Assembly (NCBI GenBank): GCA_046349875.1
Contig: JAXMBN010000005.1
Span: 124,001 to 188,000 of the forward strand
Length of the DNA stretch: 64,000 nt
DNA from: JAXMBN01 sp046349875
GTDB taxonomy: Bacteria; Planctomycetota; Planctomycetia; Pirellulales; Pirellulaceae
Direction of reading: 5' to 3'
The stretch's first letter is position 1. Each line of letters starts with the position of its first letter. The notes below the pieces were generated by a model. It was not told the origin of the DNA and made no database searches. It worked only from the letters and a program-made list of their open reading frames with translations. The position numbers and the translations under genes are program-made. Below are positions 1 through 8,651 of the stretch, one piece after another.

Positions 1-1
1 C

Positions 2-879
2 AATGCGACTCTGAGCGGCGCGATCTACTCGCGGGATCGATTTGTTGAGGAAGCCATGCAGTTTATTGAAGGGAATCAAAAGCAGCCCTTCTTTCTGTAT
101 CTTCCATTCATCGTCCCTCACCTGTCGATCCAGGTCCCTGACGATTCGACCCAGGCATATGAAGGTACGATTCAAGAAGAAGACTACAAGCACACGTCCT
201 ATCTTCAGCACCCCAAACCACGAGCAGCCTATGCTGGAATGGTTTCACGTATGGATCAAGGGATCGGGAAAATACTGAAGAAGCTCGATGAATTGCGACT
301 GTCCGAGAATACTGTAGTCATCTTCACCAGCGATAACGGAGCCACCTATGGTCGGCTTGGCGGAACCGATTCGGATTACTTTGATTCCGCCCCTCAATGC
401 CGTGGCCGCAAGGGTAGTATGTATGAAGGTGGTATTCGAACGCCGATGATTGTTCAGTGGAAAGGAAAGATTGCTGCAAACCGTCAATCTCCATGGATCG
501 GTGCTTTCTGGGATGTTCTTCCTACCATTGCAGATATGGTGCAAGCTCCTATTCCTTCGGGTTTGGATGGGATGAGTTTCTACCCGAACTCATCGGAACA
601 GGAAAACAAGCGGAGCACGAGTTTCTCTATTGGGAATCACCTGGTTACGGTGGGCAGCAAGCGGTTCGACTTGGTTCGTGGAAAGGGACTCGGCAGCAAT
701 TGCAGAAATCGAAGAAAGACAAGACGCCGCCTGTTCTGGAACTATATCAGCTCGACGAAGATCCGGCCGAATCCCAGAATGTAGCTGAGAAACATCCCGA
801 GATCGTCCAGAAGATCGAGGCTATCATGAAGTCGGAGCATGTGCCGAGTTCGACCTTCCCACTCCAAGCGATCGACTAA
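2..879 (+). pseudogene. Sulfatase (C-terminal part), frame broken near base 584
   Basis: This is the C-terminal part of an alkaline-phosphatase-superfamily sulfatase; its start lies left of the window. The frame opening at base 2 reads family hallmarks: PFFLYLPFIVPH, VIFTSDNGA (metal-ligand Asp-Asn), then GSMYEGGIRTPMIVQWKG, the usual GGIRVP segment before the C-terminal subdomain. After GLDGMSFYP at about 581-585 the frame runs into unrelated sequence. The expected C-terminus (YWE, LGSWKG, ELYQLDEDPAESQNVA) continues one frame over, to the stop at 877-879. One extra base in the CCC run at 583-585 would restore a continuous protein. The gene is therefore either a decayed sulfatase or an intact one with a sequencing indel. 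The catalytic Cys/Ser that becomes formylglycine lies outside the window, so substrate class cannot be judged. Confidence 0.85.
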
Positions 880-923
880 ACCGTTACACATTCGGAACAT
901 AGCCGACAGATGAAGGGATGCTC

Positions 924-1409
924 ATGAAACAATTAATGTTGATGCGACATGCCAAGAGCAGTTGGGATGATCCTCAGGTCGACGATTATGATCGCGATCT
1001 CAACGAGCGAGGCAAAAAGGCCTGCAAGCGAATGGGGGATTGGTTTGTCGAAAACGACTTGGTACCCGAACTCATTCTTTCCAGTACGGCTATTCGAGCC
1101 AAAGAGACTACCGAGCGCCTTCTAGAGCGGTGGAAAAATCCAGTCGACGTTCAATGGATGAAGGAACTCTATCTAGCACCACCTCAGACTTTGATGGAAG
1201 CGATCACTGCTGCCGATGATCGCGTAGGCCGAATTCTTGTGGTGGCTCATAATCCTGGCATGGAACAGTTGGTGAATGCTCTGCGGCAGACCTATGCTGC
1301 GTTTCCGACAGCTGCCTTGGCATGTCTGGAAAGCCAAATCGATCATTGGCAGAAGGCCGATCAGAGTCCTTGGACCTGTTTGCATTTTATTTGCCCTAAA
1401 GAGATGTAG
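924..1409 (+). CDS. sixA: SixA-type phosphohistidine phosphatase
   Basis: Histidine phosphatase superfamily protein of 161 residues, the usual size of SixA. The N-terminal MLMRHAKSSWDD carries the RHA/RHG catalytic-His motif, followed by DRDLNERGKKACKRMG, LILSSTAIRAKETTERL and VVAHNPGMEQLV, which supplies the second active-site His. Members remove phosphate from phosphohistidine, for example on phosphotransfer proteins; the partner here is unknown. An in-frame ATG at 918 exists, but GAAGGG at 912-917 directly abuts it and is well spaced (6 nt) from the ATG at 924, so I prefer 924. The gene stands alone between the sulfatase and a repeat-bearing intergenic region. Confidence 0.9.
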   Translation: MKQLMLMRHAKSSWDDPQVDDYDRDLNERGKKACKRMGDWFVENDLVPELILSSTAIRAKETTERLLERWKNPVDVQWMKELYLAPPQTLMEAITAADDRVGRILVVAHNPGMEQLVNALRQTYAAFPTAALACLESQIDHWQKADQSPWTCLHFICPKEM

Positions 1410-1472
1410 TGCCGAAGTAGCGGTCTCGATTGGTCATGATGAGAAAAGTGATGCACGGCCTGCGGCTTTTGT

Positions 1473-1649
1473 AGGAATTGAAAGTCGATATTCATAGACC
1501 TTCTTGGGGATTGAAAGAAGTCAAAGGCTGGGCTTCCAAGCGACAGGAAGTCAACACAAAAATCGCCTGCCTAGAGACTGGAAGTCAACACAAGAAGACA
1601 CCTTCCAAGGGACTGGAAGTCAACTTTGAGACTGGAAGTCGACATTGAC
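1473..1649 (+). repeat. Degenerate hairpin repeat cluster
   Basis: This lies in the 325-base gap 1410-1734, which otherwise shows nothing recognisable. The motif GACTGGAAGTCAAC or a close variant recurs at about 1540-1555, 1576-1590 and 1611-1624, with weaker copies near 1476-1488, 1508-1520 and 1629-1642. The best unit, 1601-1624, contains an exact 6-bp stem CTTCCA (1602-1607) and TGGAAG (1614-1619) around a 6-nt loop. It is almost identical to the units of the tandem array at 23753-23900. Spacing here is irregular (about 25-34 nt), so this looks like an older copy of the same family. It sits just upstream of the AmiE-NamZ gene; any effect on that gene is speculation. Confidence 0.75.
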
Positions 1650-1734
1650 GGTTGATTCTCGAGGCAAATCCGAGGAAGATCTGAGAGATATTCCCTCGCT
1701 CCCACCACCTTTGTAGCCCCAGGATTGTTGGTCC

Positions 1735-4062
1735 ATGCTGCTCCACTCTTTGTATTCTCGATCCGTCGCGTTCTTTGTGGGGATCATCATCCCATTGGCC
1801 TCCGTTGCTTTGGGTCAGCTTCCTATCGTTGCGCCGGAGGAGGTCGGATTCGATCCCGTAGGACTTCGCCGGATCGAGGAGATCGTTTCGGAAGGAATAC
1901 GTGAAGCGAAGATGCCGGGCTGTGTGGTCTGTTTTGGGCGACAAGGCAAAATTGCCTGGTTGAAGGCCTACGGATCGAAGGAAGTGGAACCCAACCAAGT
2001 TCCGATGACCACCGACACCGTTTTCGATATGGCATCGATCACTAAGCCGATGGCGACTGCCACGAGCATGATGAAACTTGTCGAGCAAGGGAAAGTGCGA
2101 TTGGGTGATAAGGTCTCGTCGATCATTCCAGAATTTGCTGCGAATGAGAAAGAGCCGATCACGATCTATGATTTGCTAACTCATCAAAGCGGATTGATCG
2201 CGGACAACGCCTTGGCCGATTACAACGATGGACCACAAGAGGCTATCAAGAAGATCTGCAATCTCTCACTGACAGCCCCGATCGGAACGAAGTTCATTTA
2301 TTCCGATGTCAATTTTATTTTGCTTGGCGAGCTCATTCATCGCATCAGCGGCAAAACAGTCCATGAGTTCTCACGCGATGAAATCTATCAGCCGCTTGGG
2401 ATGAAGAATACGGGTTACCTACCTAACGCAGAGTTGCGAGCTCGTTCAGCACCTACTGAAAAACGAAACGATGCCTGGATGCGAGGCGAAGTGCATGATC
2501 CTCGCGCTTACAAGTTGGGTGGCGTTGCAGGCCACGCAGGGTTGTTTTCAACGGCTGAGGATACCGCTATTTACGCGCAGATGATGCTTCAAAACGGACA
2601 GTTCCAAGACCGTCGCGTCTTGGGAGCGCAAACGGTAGCCAAGATGACCCAGGCCTATACCGTTCCCGGAGGACGCCGAGGTCTAGGTTGGGATAAACGA
2701 ACGGGATACTCGACCAACAAAGGAGACTTGCTCAGCGATCGAGCCTTTGGTCACGGCGGGTTTACGGGGACGGTATTGTGGATCGATCCAGAACTCGATC
2801 TGTTCTATATCTTTTTGAGCAATCGAGTTCATCCCAACGGGAAGGGTTTGGTCAATCCACTAGCAGGCAAGATTGCCAACGTCATTGCAAGCTCGTTGAT
2901 TCAACCAAAGCCATCCGCGAAAGCCGCAGCAGAGGTTCTCAATGGCTTGGATGTCCTGGAACGCGATGGATATCGTCAACTTGCGGGACGCAATGTAGGA
3001 CTGATCACCAATCATACGGGGCGTAATCGATCAGGGGCCAGCATCGTCGAGTTGATGGCTCAGCAAAAACAGTTTTCACTCAAGGCCCTTTTTAGTCCCG
3101 AGCATGGTTTTGAAGGAAAGCTCGATATTGCCAAAATCAACGATAGTGTTGATTCGAAAACAGGTCTGAAGATTCATAGCCTGTACGGGCAAACACGCAG
3201 ACCCACTCGCGAAATGCTCGAAGGGATCGACACCCTAGTATTCGACATCCAGGACATTGGTTGCCGATATTACACCTATCCATCGACCATGGCCGAGGCC
3301 ATGCGAGCCGCTGCCGAATTCAAAGTGAAGATGGTCGTGTTGGATCGTCCCAATCCGATCAATGGTATCGATGTGATGGGACCTATGTTGGATGAAAAAT
3401 CGGAATCGTTTGTAGGAATCCATCGTATACCCATTCGTCACGCCATGACGACCGGTGAGCTTGCTCGCATGTTCCAAAAAGAGATGAAGATCGAAGTCGA
3501 TCTCCAAGTGATCGCTTGCGAAGGATGGAACCGGGCGGACTACTGGGATGCGACCGGACTGCTCTGGACGAATCCTTCTCCAAACATGAGGAATTTGACC
3601 GAAGCGGTGCTTTATCCCGGAGTGGGAATGATCGAATATACGAATGTTTCGGTGGGACGTGGAACCGACACGCCCTTCGAAGTGCTTGGTGCTCCCTGGT
3701 TGAATGGCGTTGAGTTTGCTCAAGCCATGAACGCGCGTCGTATTCCTGGAGTACGTTTTGTTCCGATCGAGTTCACTCCGACGACGAGTAAATTCGAGAA
3801 GCAGCTTTGCAAAGGTGTCAACATCGTCATTGTGGATCGCCGCGTGCTCGAACCGGTTCGATTAGGATTGGAGATTGCTATCCAGTTGAGGAAGCAGCAT
3901 CCCAATGAGTGGGAACCAAAGCAGATGATCAAATTGCTCGGAAACAAAGCCGTCGATGACGCCATCATCGGTGGCAAAGAGATCGACGAAGTATTGGCTC
4001 TGGCTCGTCAAGGCGTCAGCGACTACATGAAGCGGCGAGCAGAGTTTCTTCTATACGAATAG
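1735..4062 (+). CDS. AmiE-NamZ fusion: serine amidase plus exo-N-acetylmuramidase (DUF1343)
   Basis: Secreted two-domain protein of 775 residues. Residues 1-27 form a signal peptide ending VALG. Residues about 30-390 are a class C beta-lactamase-fold hydrolase with S101-I-T-K104, Y189-S-D191 and a GHGGFTGT motif at about 339-346. From about 400 to the end is a DUF1343 domain (GLITNHTGR, LFSPEHGFEG, VFDIQDIGCRYYTYPSTM, LDRPNPINGI, PSPNMRNLTEAVLYPG, NVSVGRGTDTPFE). DUF1343 is the NamZ family, exo-beta-N-acetylmuramidases releasing MurNAc from glycan ends. In Bacillus subtilis namZ sits beside amiE, a beta-lactamase-fold MurNAc-L-alanine amidase. Here both activities appear fused. MurQ and a BadF-type kinase follow in the same direction, consistent with a MurNAc salvage operon. 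Esterase activity of the first domain cannot be excluded from sequence. Confidence 0.88.
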   Translation: MLLHSLYSRSVAFFVGIIIPLASVALGQLPIVAPEEVGFDPVGLRRIEEIVSEGIREAKMPGCVVCFGRQGKIAWLKAYGSKEVEPNQVPMTTDTVFDMASITKPMATATSMMKLVEQGKVRLGDKVSSIIPEFAANEKEPITIYDLLTHQSGLIADNALADYNDGPQEAIKKICNLSLTAPIGTKFIYSDVNFILLGELIHRISGKTVHEFSRDEIYQPLGMKNTGYLPNAELRARSAPTEKRNDAWMRGEVHDPRAYKLGGVAGHAGLFSTAEDTAIYAQMMLQNGQFQDRRVLGAQTVAKMTQAYTVPGGRRGLGWDKRTGYSTNKGDLLSDRAFGHGGFTGTVLWIDPELDLFYIFLSNRVHPNGKGLVNPLAGKIANVIASSLIQPKPSAKAAAEVLNGLDVLERDGYRQLAGRNVGLITNHTGRNRSGASIVELMAQQKQFSLKALFSPEHGFEGKLDIAKINDSVDSKTGLKIHSLYGQTRRPTREMLEGIDTLVFDIQDIGCRYYTYPSTMAEAMRAAAEFKVKMVVLDRPNPINGIDVMGPMLDEKSESFVGIHRIPIRHAMTTGELARMFQKEMKIEVDLQVIACEGWNRADYWDATGLLWTNPSPNMRNLTEAVLYPGVGMIEYTNVSVGRGTDTPFEVLGAPWLNGVEFAQAMNARRIPGVRFVPIEFTPTTSKFEKQLCKGVNIVIVDRRVLEPVRLGLEIAIQLRKQHPNEWEPKQMIKLLGNKAVDDAIIGGKEIDEVLALARQGVSDYMKRRAEFLLYE

Positions 4063-4182
4063 AACTGCTTGGGCCTTGTTGCGTGACGGGTTCGAATCGT
4101 TTCAAACTTGACGCGGGTGAAACGCTCGTTCTAACCTCGTACCTCTTTGTTTGCATCGACGGAAATCATAGAAAGCGGTTGC

Positions 4183-5073
4183 ATGTCCATTCCTACTACC
4201 GAGTCCTCCAATCCTGCATCGGAGCGAATCGATGCGCTTTCGTCGCTCGAAATCGTTCAATTGATGAATCAGGAAGACGCCAAGGTCGCGCATGCCGTCG
4301 CGCTCGAGGCTGAAGCCATCGCAAAGGCGATCGAGATCGTAACCGAGCGTATGCGACGAGGCGGACGGCTCATCTACATGGGTGCAGGCACCTCTGGTCG
4401 CCTCGGTGTACTCGATGCGACCGAATGTCCTCCGACGTTCAATACCCATCCAGATCAAGTCGTTGGATTGATTGCAGGTGGTTACGAAGCGGTCACGCGA
4501 GCAGTCGAAGGGGCTGAAGATCATCCTGAATTTGCCGTGGCTGATTTGAAGCAAGTCAAGCTTACCGATAAAGACGTCGTGTTTGGCATCGCCAGTAGCG
4601 GTCGCACGCCGTATGTCCTAGGCGGACTGGAGTATGCCAAGCAAGTCGGTGCGGCTGCCATTGGATTGGCATGCAATGGTGGTTCCGAATTGGCCAAAGT
4701 ATCGGAGGTGATCATTGCGCCGTTGGTAGGACCGGAAGTCATCAGCGGCTCGACGCGATTGAAAGCCGGTACAGCGACGAAGATGGTGCTCAATATGGTC
4801 ACTACCGGCACCATGGTGATGCTGGGAAAGACCTATGGGAATTACATGGTGGACCTACGAGCCACCAATACAAAGCTCGTCGCGCGAACGCGAAGAATTT
4901 TTGCTCAATTGACTGGAACCAATGAGCAAGAGGCTGGTCGTCATCTCGACGCGTGCCAAGGGGAATTGAAGACAGCGATCGTTGCTCATCGACATAAGTT
5001 GACCGCGGAGCAAGCGCGTTCGTTATTGGCGAAACACCAAGGGAAGCTACGTGCGGCACTCGAGCAAGCGTAA
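4183..5073 (+). CDS. murQ: N-acetylmuramic acid 6-phosphate etherase
   Basis: MurQ cleaves the D-lactyl ether of MurNAc 6-phosphate to give GlcNAc 6-phosphate and D-lactate in the cytoplasm. The 296-residue protein matches the family length (about 300). It shows the SIS-domain signatures TTESSNPAS at the N-terminus, RLIYMGAGTSGRLGVLDATECPPTF with the catalytic-region Glu, AVEGAEDHPE, GIASSGRTPYVLGGLEYA and RLKAGTATKMVLNMVTTG, plus the UBA-like C-terminal tail. An ATG at 4147 is in frame, but the family N-terminus aligns with the ATG at 4183. It lies 120 nt after the AmiE-NamZ gene and 25 nt before the kinase, fitting one salvage operon. Confidence 0.93.
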   Translation: MSIPTTESSNPASERIDALSSLEIVQLMNQEDAKVAHAVALEAEAIAKAIEIVTERMRRGGRLIYMGAGTSGRLGVLDATECPPTFNTHPDQVVGLIAGGYEAVTRAVEGAEDHPEFAVADLKQVKLTDKDVVFGIASSGRTPYVLGGLEYAKQVGAAAIGLACNGGSELAKVSEVIIAPLVGPEVISGSTRLKAGTATKMVLNMVTTGTMVMLGKTYGNYMVDLRATNTKLVARTRRIFAQLTGTNEQEAGRHLDACQGELKTAIVAHRHKLTAEQARSLLAKHQGKLRAALEQA

Positions 5074-5098
5074 CGCTAGAGCAAAGGATTGATGACAC

Positions 5099-6046
5099 AT
5101 GGCAGCGACATCCTTTGTGATCGGTATCGACGGCGGTGGTTCCAAGACATTGGCATGGTTGGTTCCCATTGGTCCGGAGATCGAATCGACGAAACGCATT
5201 GGACGTGGACTGTCTGGACCAAGCAATCCGCGAGCCGTAGGGATAGAGCATGCTTGTCTTCATTTGCAAGAAGCTATTGAGCAAGCCTTTCAGTCGTTGG
5301 AAGAGAAACCTCGAGAGGTGGATGCCATTTGTTTTTGTTTGGCGGGCGCGGGACGTGAAGAAGAGCAAGCCCTGATCAATCGATGGGCGCTCGAGAATCG
5401 TATCGCGCGGCGAGTGAATACGACCGGGGATGCAGATCCGATTCTCGCAGCGGCGTCCGATACTTCCGTGGGAGTGGCTTTGATTTCGGGTACGGGTTCG
5501 TTGGCTTGGGGCCGCAATGCGCAAGGTCGAGTGGCTCGATGTGGAGGATGGGGCTATCTGTTTGGAGATGAAGGGAGTGGATACACCATAGCGCTAGAAG
5601 GGTTGCGAGCGGCGGCGATGGCCGTCGATGGACGCGGTCCTGCAACGCTTTTGCGCGAAGGGTTTTTGAAAGCCCTGGATGCAAAGCATCCCAGTGAATG
5701 GATCGAAAAGGTCTATGGATCGAAGCTCGATCGAACGCAGATTGCTCAGCTTTCGCAAGTGGTTTTTGATGCTGAAGAGCAACAGGATCGTGAAGCGATC
5801 AAAATCATTGAAGCATCAGCGTTCGAACTATGTCGTATGGTTTGTCAAACGGCGAAATCCCTGGAGCTCTCTTCGCGTCACTATCCATTGGCGGTTGCTG
5901 GCGGATTGCTCGTACATCAAACCTCGTTAAGGCAACGGGTCGAGCAAAATCTTCGCGCGTCTCCGCATCCACCGGAAAAGCTTGTTGTCGTCGAAGAGCC
6001 GGTTCAAGGTGCGGTGGAACTCGCGAAGCGACTCTTGGTCTCCTAG
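5099..6046 (+). CDS. BadF/BadG-type ATPase, probable MurNAc/GlcNAc kinase
   Basis: ASKHA-fold kinase of the BadF/BadG/BcrA/BcrD family, 315 residues. The N-terminal phosphate motif is GIDGGGSKT. Residues about 110-165 hold the second half of the nucleotide site (ISGTGSLAWGRN, GGWGYLFGDEGSGY). In this family the GlcNAc kinases and the clostridial MurK (MurNAc/GlcNAc kinase) have exactly this pattern, whereas benzoyl-CoA reductase activators carry Fe-S cysteines that are absent here. Its position 25 nt after murQ makes MurNAc the inferred substrate, yielding MurNAc 6-phosphate for MurQ. This would replace the PTS uptake/phosphorylation used by enteric bacteria. No dedicated transporter is visible nearby. 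Confidence 0.85.
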   Translation: MAATSFVIGIDGGGSKTLAWLVPIGPEIESTKRIGRGLSGPSNPRAVGIEHACLHLQEAIEQAFQSLEEKPREVDAICFCLAGAGREEEQALINRWALENRIARRVNTTGDADPILAAASDTSVGVALISGTGSLAWGRNAQGRVARCGGWGYLFGDEGSGYTIALEGLRAAAMAVDGRGPATLLREGFLKALDAKHPSEWIEKVYGSKLDRTQIAQLSQVVFDAEEQQDREAIKIIEASAFELCRMVCQTAKSLELSSRHYPLAVAGGLLVHQTSLRQRVEQNLRASPHPPEKLVVVEEPVQGAVELAKRLLVS

Positions 6047-6075
6047 AAATGCAACTCGGTCCGATGTTGTCATAC

Positions 6076-8493
6076 TTACTTGGGTTTGCATTCTTCGATG
6101 ATGGCATCGAATGTTTTGCGAGCGACTTCGTAGGCGGTGGCGGCGGCTTCTTGCTCGGCTGGGCGAATTTGTGGCTTCTTCTTTGCCCAGCAAACATCAA
6201 CCGCTTTGCGACACCATTCAGCGCTGGCTAAGGAAGCTCGCACAGGTAATCCTTCGACCTCGACGAAAATCGGATTGGTATGCATCGAAGGGAATACGCG
6301 AAGGCATACCCAACTGCTTTGCCCCATGGCAACGTCCCACTTGAGATCATTCCAGTTTCCGTCGGCTTCGATCTCTTGTGTGGCAACGACTTCGCCATTG
6401 ACGATGAGTTCGACTGGGACCTTGCGGCTTTCGCCCATGCGGGCGCGTTCAATATGCCAGTATGGTTTTTCATCGAGTCTCTTTCGGCGTATCGCTTGCG
6501 CTTCTTCCGTGACTTCTCGCGGCAAGAACGCGGCAACTTTGGTTTGTACTTGGACCGACCCTGCGTGTCGCAAAACCACCTGGCTCGTCTCGCCATTGTT
6601 GCCGGGATGTCCCATCGGAACGCCATTGATCTTGAACTCGGAGATATGGCAGTTGCCATCGCCAACATAACTTCGCCCATCCTTGAGACCCATGACCCAA
6701 GGTTCATAAACGAGCGGTTTGTCAGGTGGCATTTGCACATAGACTCTTCCAAGTCCTACGCGTTCGCCATAGATGCAAGGAAAGTCGGTTTCGCCACTGA
6801 TGCGGGTCTTAAAGCCACAGTTGAGCATGTGGTACCAAATGTTGAGTTCCCATACTGCAGGTGTATCGACCGTACTGATGAAATCGCATGCATCGTGAAC
6901 AGCAGTCACAATGTATTCGTTCGCACCGATACCATCGAAAGGAGGCATTTCATAATCGGGCAACTTATAGGCCGCTTTGCTGACGGGACCTGCATTCGAA
7001 CCGCCCCAGATATTGGGAAGGGCCCCGCGTTTTCCATTGGGAAGGTAGTCGGGAAGCATCAATCCCCAACCGCTATGGCTATATCCCACGACACCGCCTT
7101 GTTGCTTGCCCCATTGCAAAACAGGGAGCGTCCAACTGGGCCATTCTTCAATCGTTGAAGTTCCAGGGTAGTCGTCTTCTTTGAGATTGAGCAAACAGAG
7201 ATGTCCGGCATGCGACGAAGGGAAACCACTTACTTCAACGTCATAGCGCATCAAGTAACGCTCATTGGAGAACGTCGAAGTTTGCCCATCAAAGAACTGC
7301 TTTTGATGATACCAACAGGGGCCCCAACTGAGCACGCAACCGACATTGAGGTCTTCACCAAGAATATGTCGCAACATGTCTTGGGGCGTCACGCCTTCCG
7401 TGGGATTCTCATAGTGAGCACAGCCAGCTGCGTGTACATGGTGGTCGCCTGAAATCCAATGCAACTGCGCCATGTGAATCCAGCGTTTGAGTTGAATGGC
7501 AATCGGTTGGACCTCGCCCTTTTCAGGAACGGTATATTGCATTTGCACGGGATGGTATTCCGGTCCACGATGCGCCGATATGCGATAGGTGCCGGGTGGC
7601 AGGATGACGTTCTCGCCGTCAGCGCGATAGATTTGATGATGGAAGAAGAAATCGGGAGCCAAGCGTCGAGCTGGATGTGGGTAGACGCGGCCCTGGTCAT
7701 CACGAATGATCAGACTGCACGTGGTCGGCTTGCCATCGTCATCCCGGACGTGGACTGGAATTTGGCGGGAAGGGACGCATTCGAAGAGGATGGGGAGTTC
7801 GTTTCGGAATCCCAAGTCTTGAGTTCCTTGCCCGACATCGAATTGCAAAGTGGCTTCTCGTTTCCCTGGGTCTCGGCTGTACAGTTGAAGGATTCGATAT
7901 TCGAGTTCGAGCCCCGACAAGTTCCGCCGCAGGGGTTCGGAAACCTGCACGGAAATTTCAAGCCAACGTCGATCTGCCTCGGCCGGAGAAACTTTTGACT
8001 CAGGCTTGGGTTTAGAACTGCTGCCGATCACCATGGGGAGCGCTTGAGGGCTCATACATCTTAGGGGAGCCGTGACTCCCCCTTGGTTATGAACTTTGAT
8101 GAGGTAGGTTCTCCAGCCCTTTTCCATAAGTTTTGGAACTGCTGGACCATTGAGAACATGGACGCGGCTTTCAGGATTGATGTGGACCGCGGCTAAACAA
8201 AGTGGATCGAGAAGTTCCTGGACGCGTTGGGTGATGGCAGCGTCATCGGTTCCCTGTTTGAGTTTTGTTAGTTCCGCTACGACGGTGTCGGAAAGAGGTG
8301 TCCCCATTCCTTGCAAGGCTTCGGCGAGTCGATCGACCGATGCTTGAAGGGGCTGGCGATCCACCTTTGTTGCTTGTGGCCAGTCGGCGCCAGAAGAACG
8401 CGGGAGGTTGGAAACGACCAGCGATGTTACCGCGACGAAAGCCAGCAAATCAAATCGAATGTTCCAACGGAAAGAGATTGTTGGTCGACACAT
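6076..8493 (-). CDS. Secreted CehA/McbA-type metallohydrolase
   Basis: Large exported protein (805 residues from the chosen start). A basic N-terminus and hydrophobic stretch (FDLLAFVAVTSLVV, ending SSGA) look like a signal peptide. A beta-rich N-terminal half with a carboxypeptidase-regulatory-like region (PPGTYRISAHRGPEYHPV) is followed at about 349-354 by GDHHVH, the metal-binding start of a PHP-like domain. Further His/Asp motifs follow (YSHSGWGLM, ETDFPCIYGERVG). Related proteins are listed in planctomycetes as CehA/McbA family metallohydrolases; the true substrate is unknown, and the carbaryl hydrolase name should not be transferred. The longest frame starts at 8610, but its first 39 residues are not signal-like, so I use the ATG at 8493. 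The gene is convergent with the salvage operon and divergent from the operon at 8652. Confidence 0.78.
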   Translation of the reverse strand: MCRPTISFRWNIRFDLLAFVAVTSLVVSNLPRSSGADWPQATKVDRQPLQASVDRLAEALQGMGTPLSDTVVAELTKLKQGTDDAAITQRVQELLDPLCLAAVHINPESRVHVLNGPAVPKLMEKGWRTYLIKVHNQGGVTAPLRCMSPQALPMVIGSSSKPKPESKVSPAEADRRWLEISVQVSEPLRRNLSGLELEYRILQLYSRDPGKREATLQFDVGQGTQDLGFRNELPILFECVPSRQIPVHVRDDDGKPTTCSLIIRDDQGRVYPHPARRLAPDFFFHHQIYRADGENVILPPGTYRISAHRGPEYHPVQMQYTVPEKGEVQPIAIQLKRWIHMAQLHWISGDHHVHAAGCAHYENPTEGVTPQDMLRHILGEDLNVGCVLSWGPCWYHQKQFFDGQTSTFSNERYLMRYDVEVSGFPSSHAGHLCLLNLKEDDYPGTSTIEEWPSWTLPVLQWGKQQGGVVGYSHSGWGLMLPDYLPNGKRGALPNIWGGSNAGPVSKAAYKLPDYEMPPFDGIGANEYIVTAVHDACDFISTVDTPAVWELNIWYHMLNCGFKTRISGETDFPCIYGERVGLGRVYVQMPPDKPLVYEPWVMGLKDGRSYVGDGNCHISEFKINGVPMGHPGNNGETSQVVLRHAGSVQVQTKVAAFLPREVTEEAQAIRRKRLDEKPYWHIERARMGESRKVPVELIVNGEVVATQEIEADGNWNDLKWDVAMGQSSWVCLRVFPSMHTNPIFVEVEGLPVRASLASAEWCRKAVDVCWAKKKPQIRPAEQEAAATAYEVARKTFDAIIEECKPK

Positions 8494-8651
8494 GGCTACA
8501 ATGCACCGGAAAGGAAATGTGGAGGGAGTGGTGGGAAATCGCAAGATGCGTTGTCGGCATTTGGTATCATAACCTTCGTCCTCTTCAAAATCAGCCATCT
8601 CCTTCTCCACCTTCTCGGATTTGAGATCGGAATCGTTTTAGGCTACGCATC

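Noticed and set aside
4088..4098. GGGTTCGAATC resembling a tRNA T-loop
   Set aside because: The flanking bases do not form a T-stem or an acceptor stem, and no anticodon arm lies at the right distance.
6280..7158. 292-residue plus-strand frame inside the CehA-like gene
   Set aside because: Antisense shadow of a gene with signal peptide and metal-binding motifs; no protein-family features.
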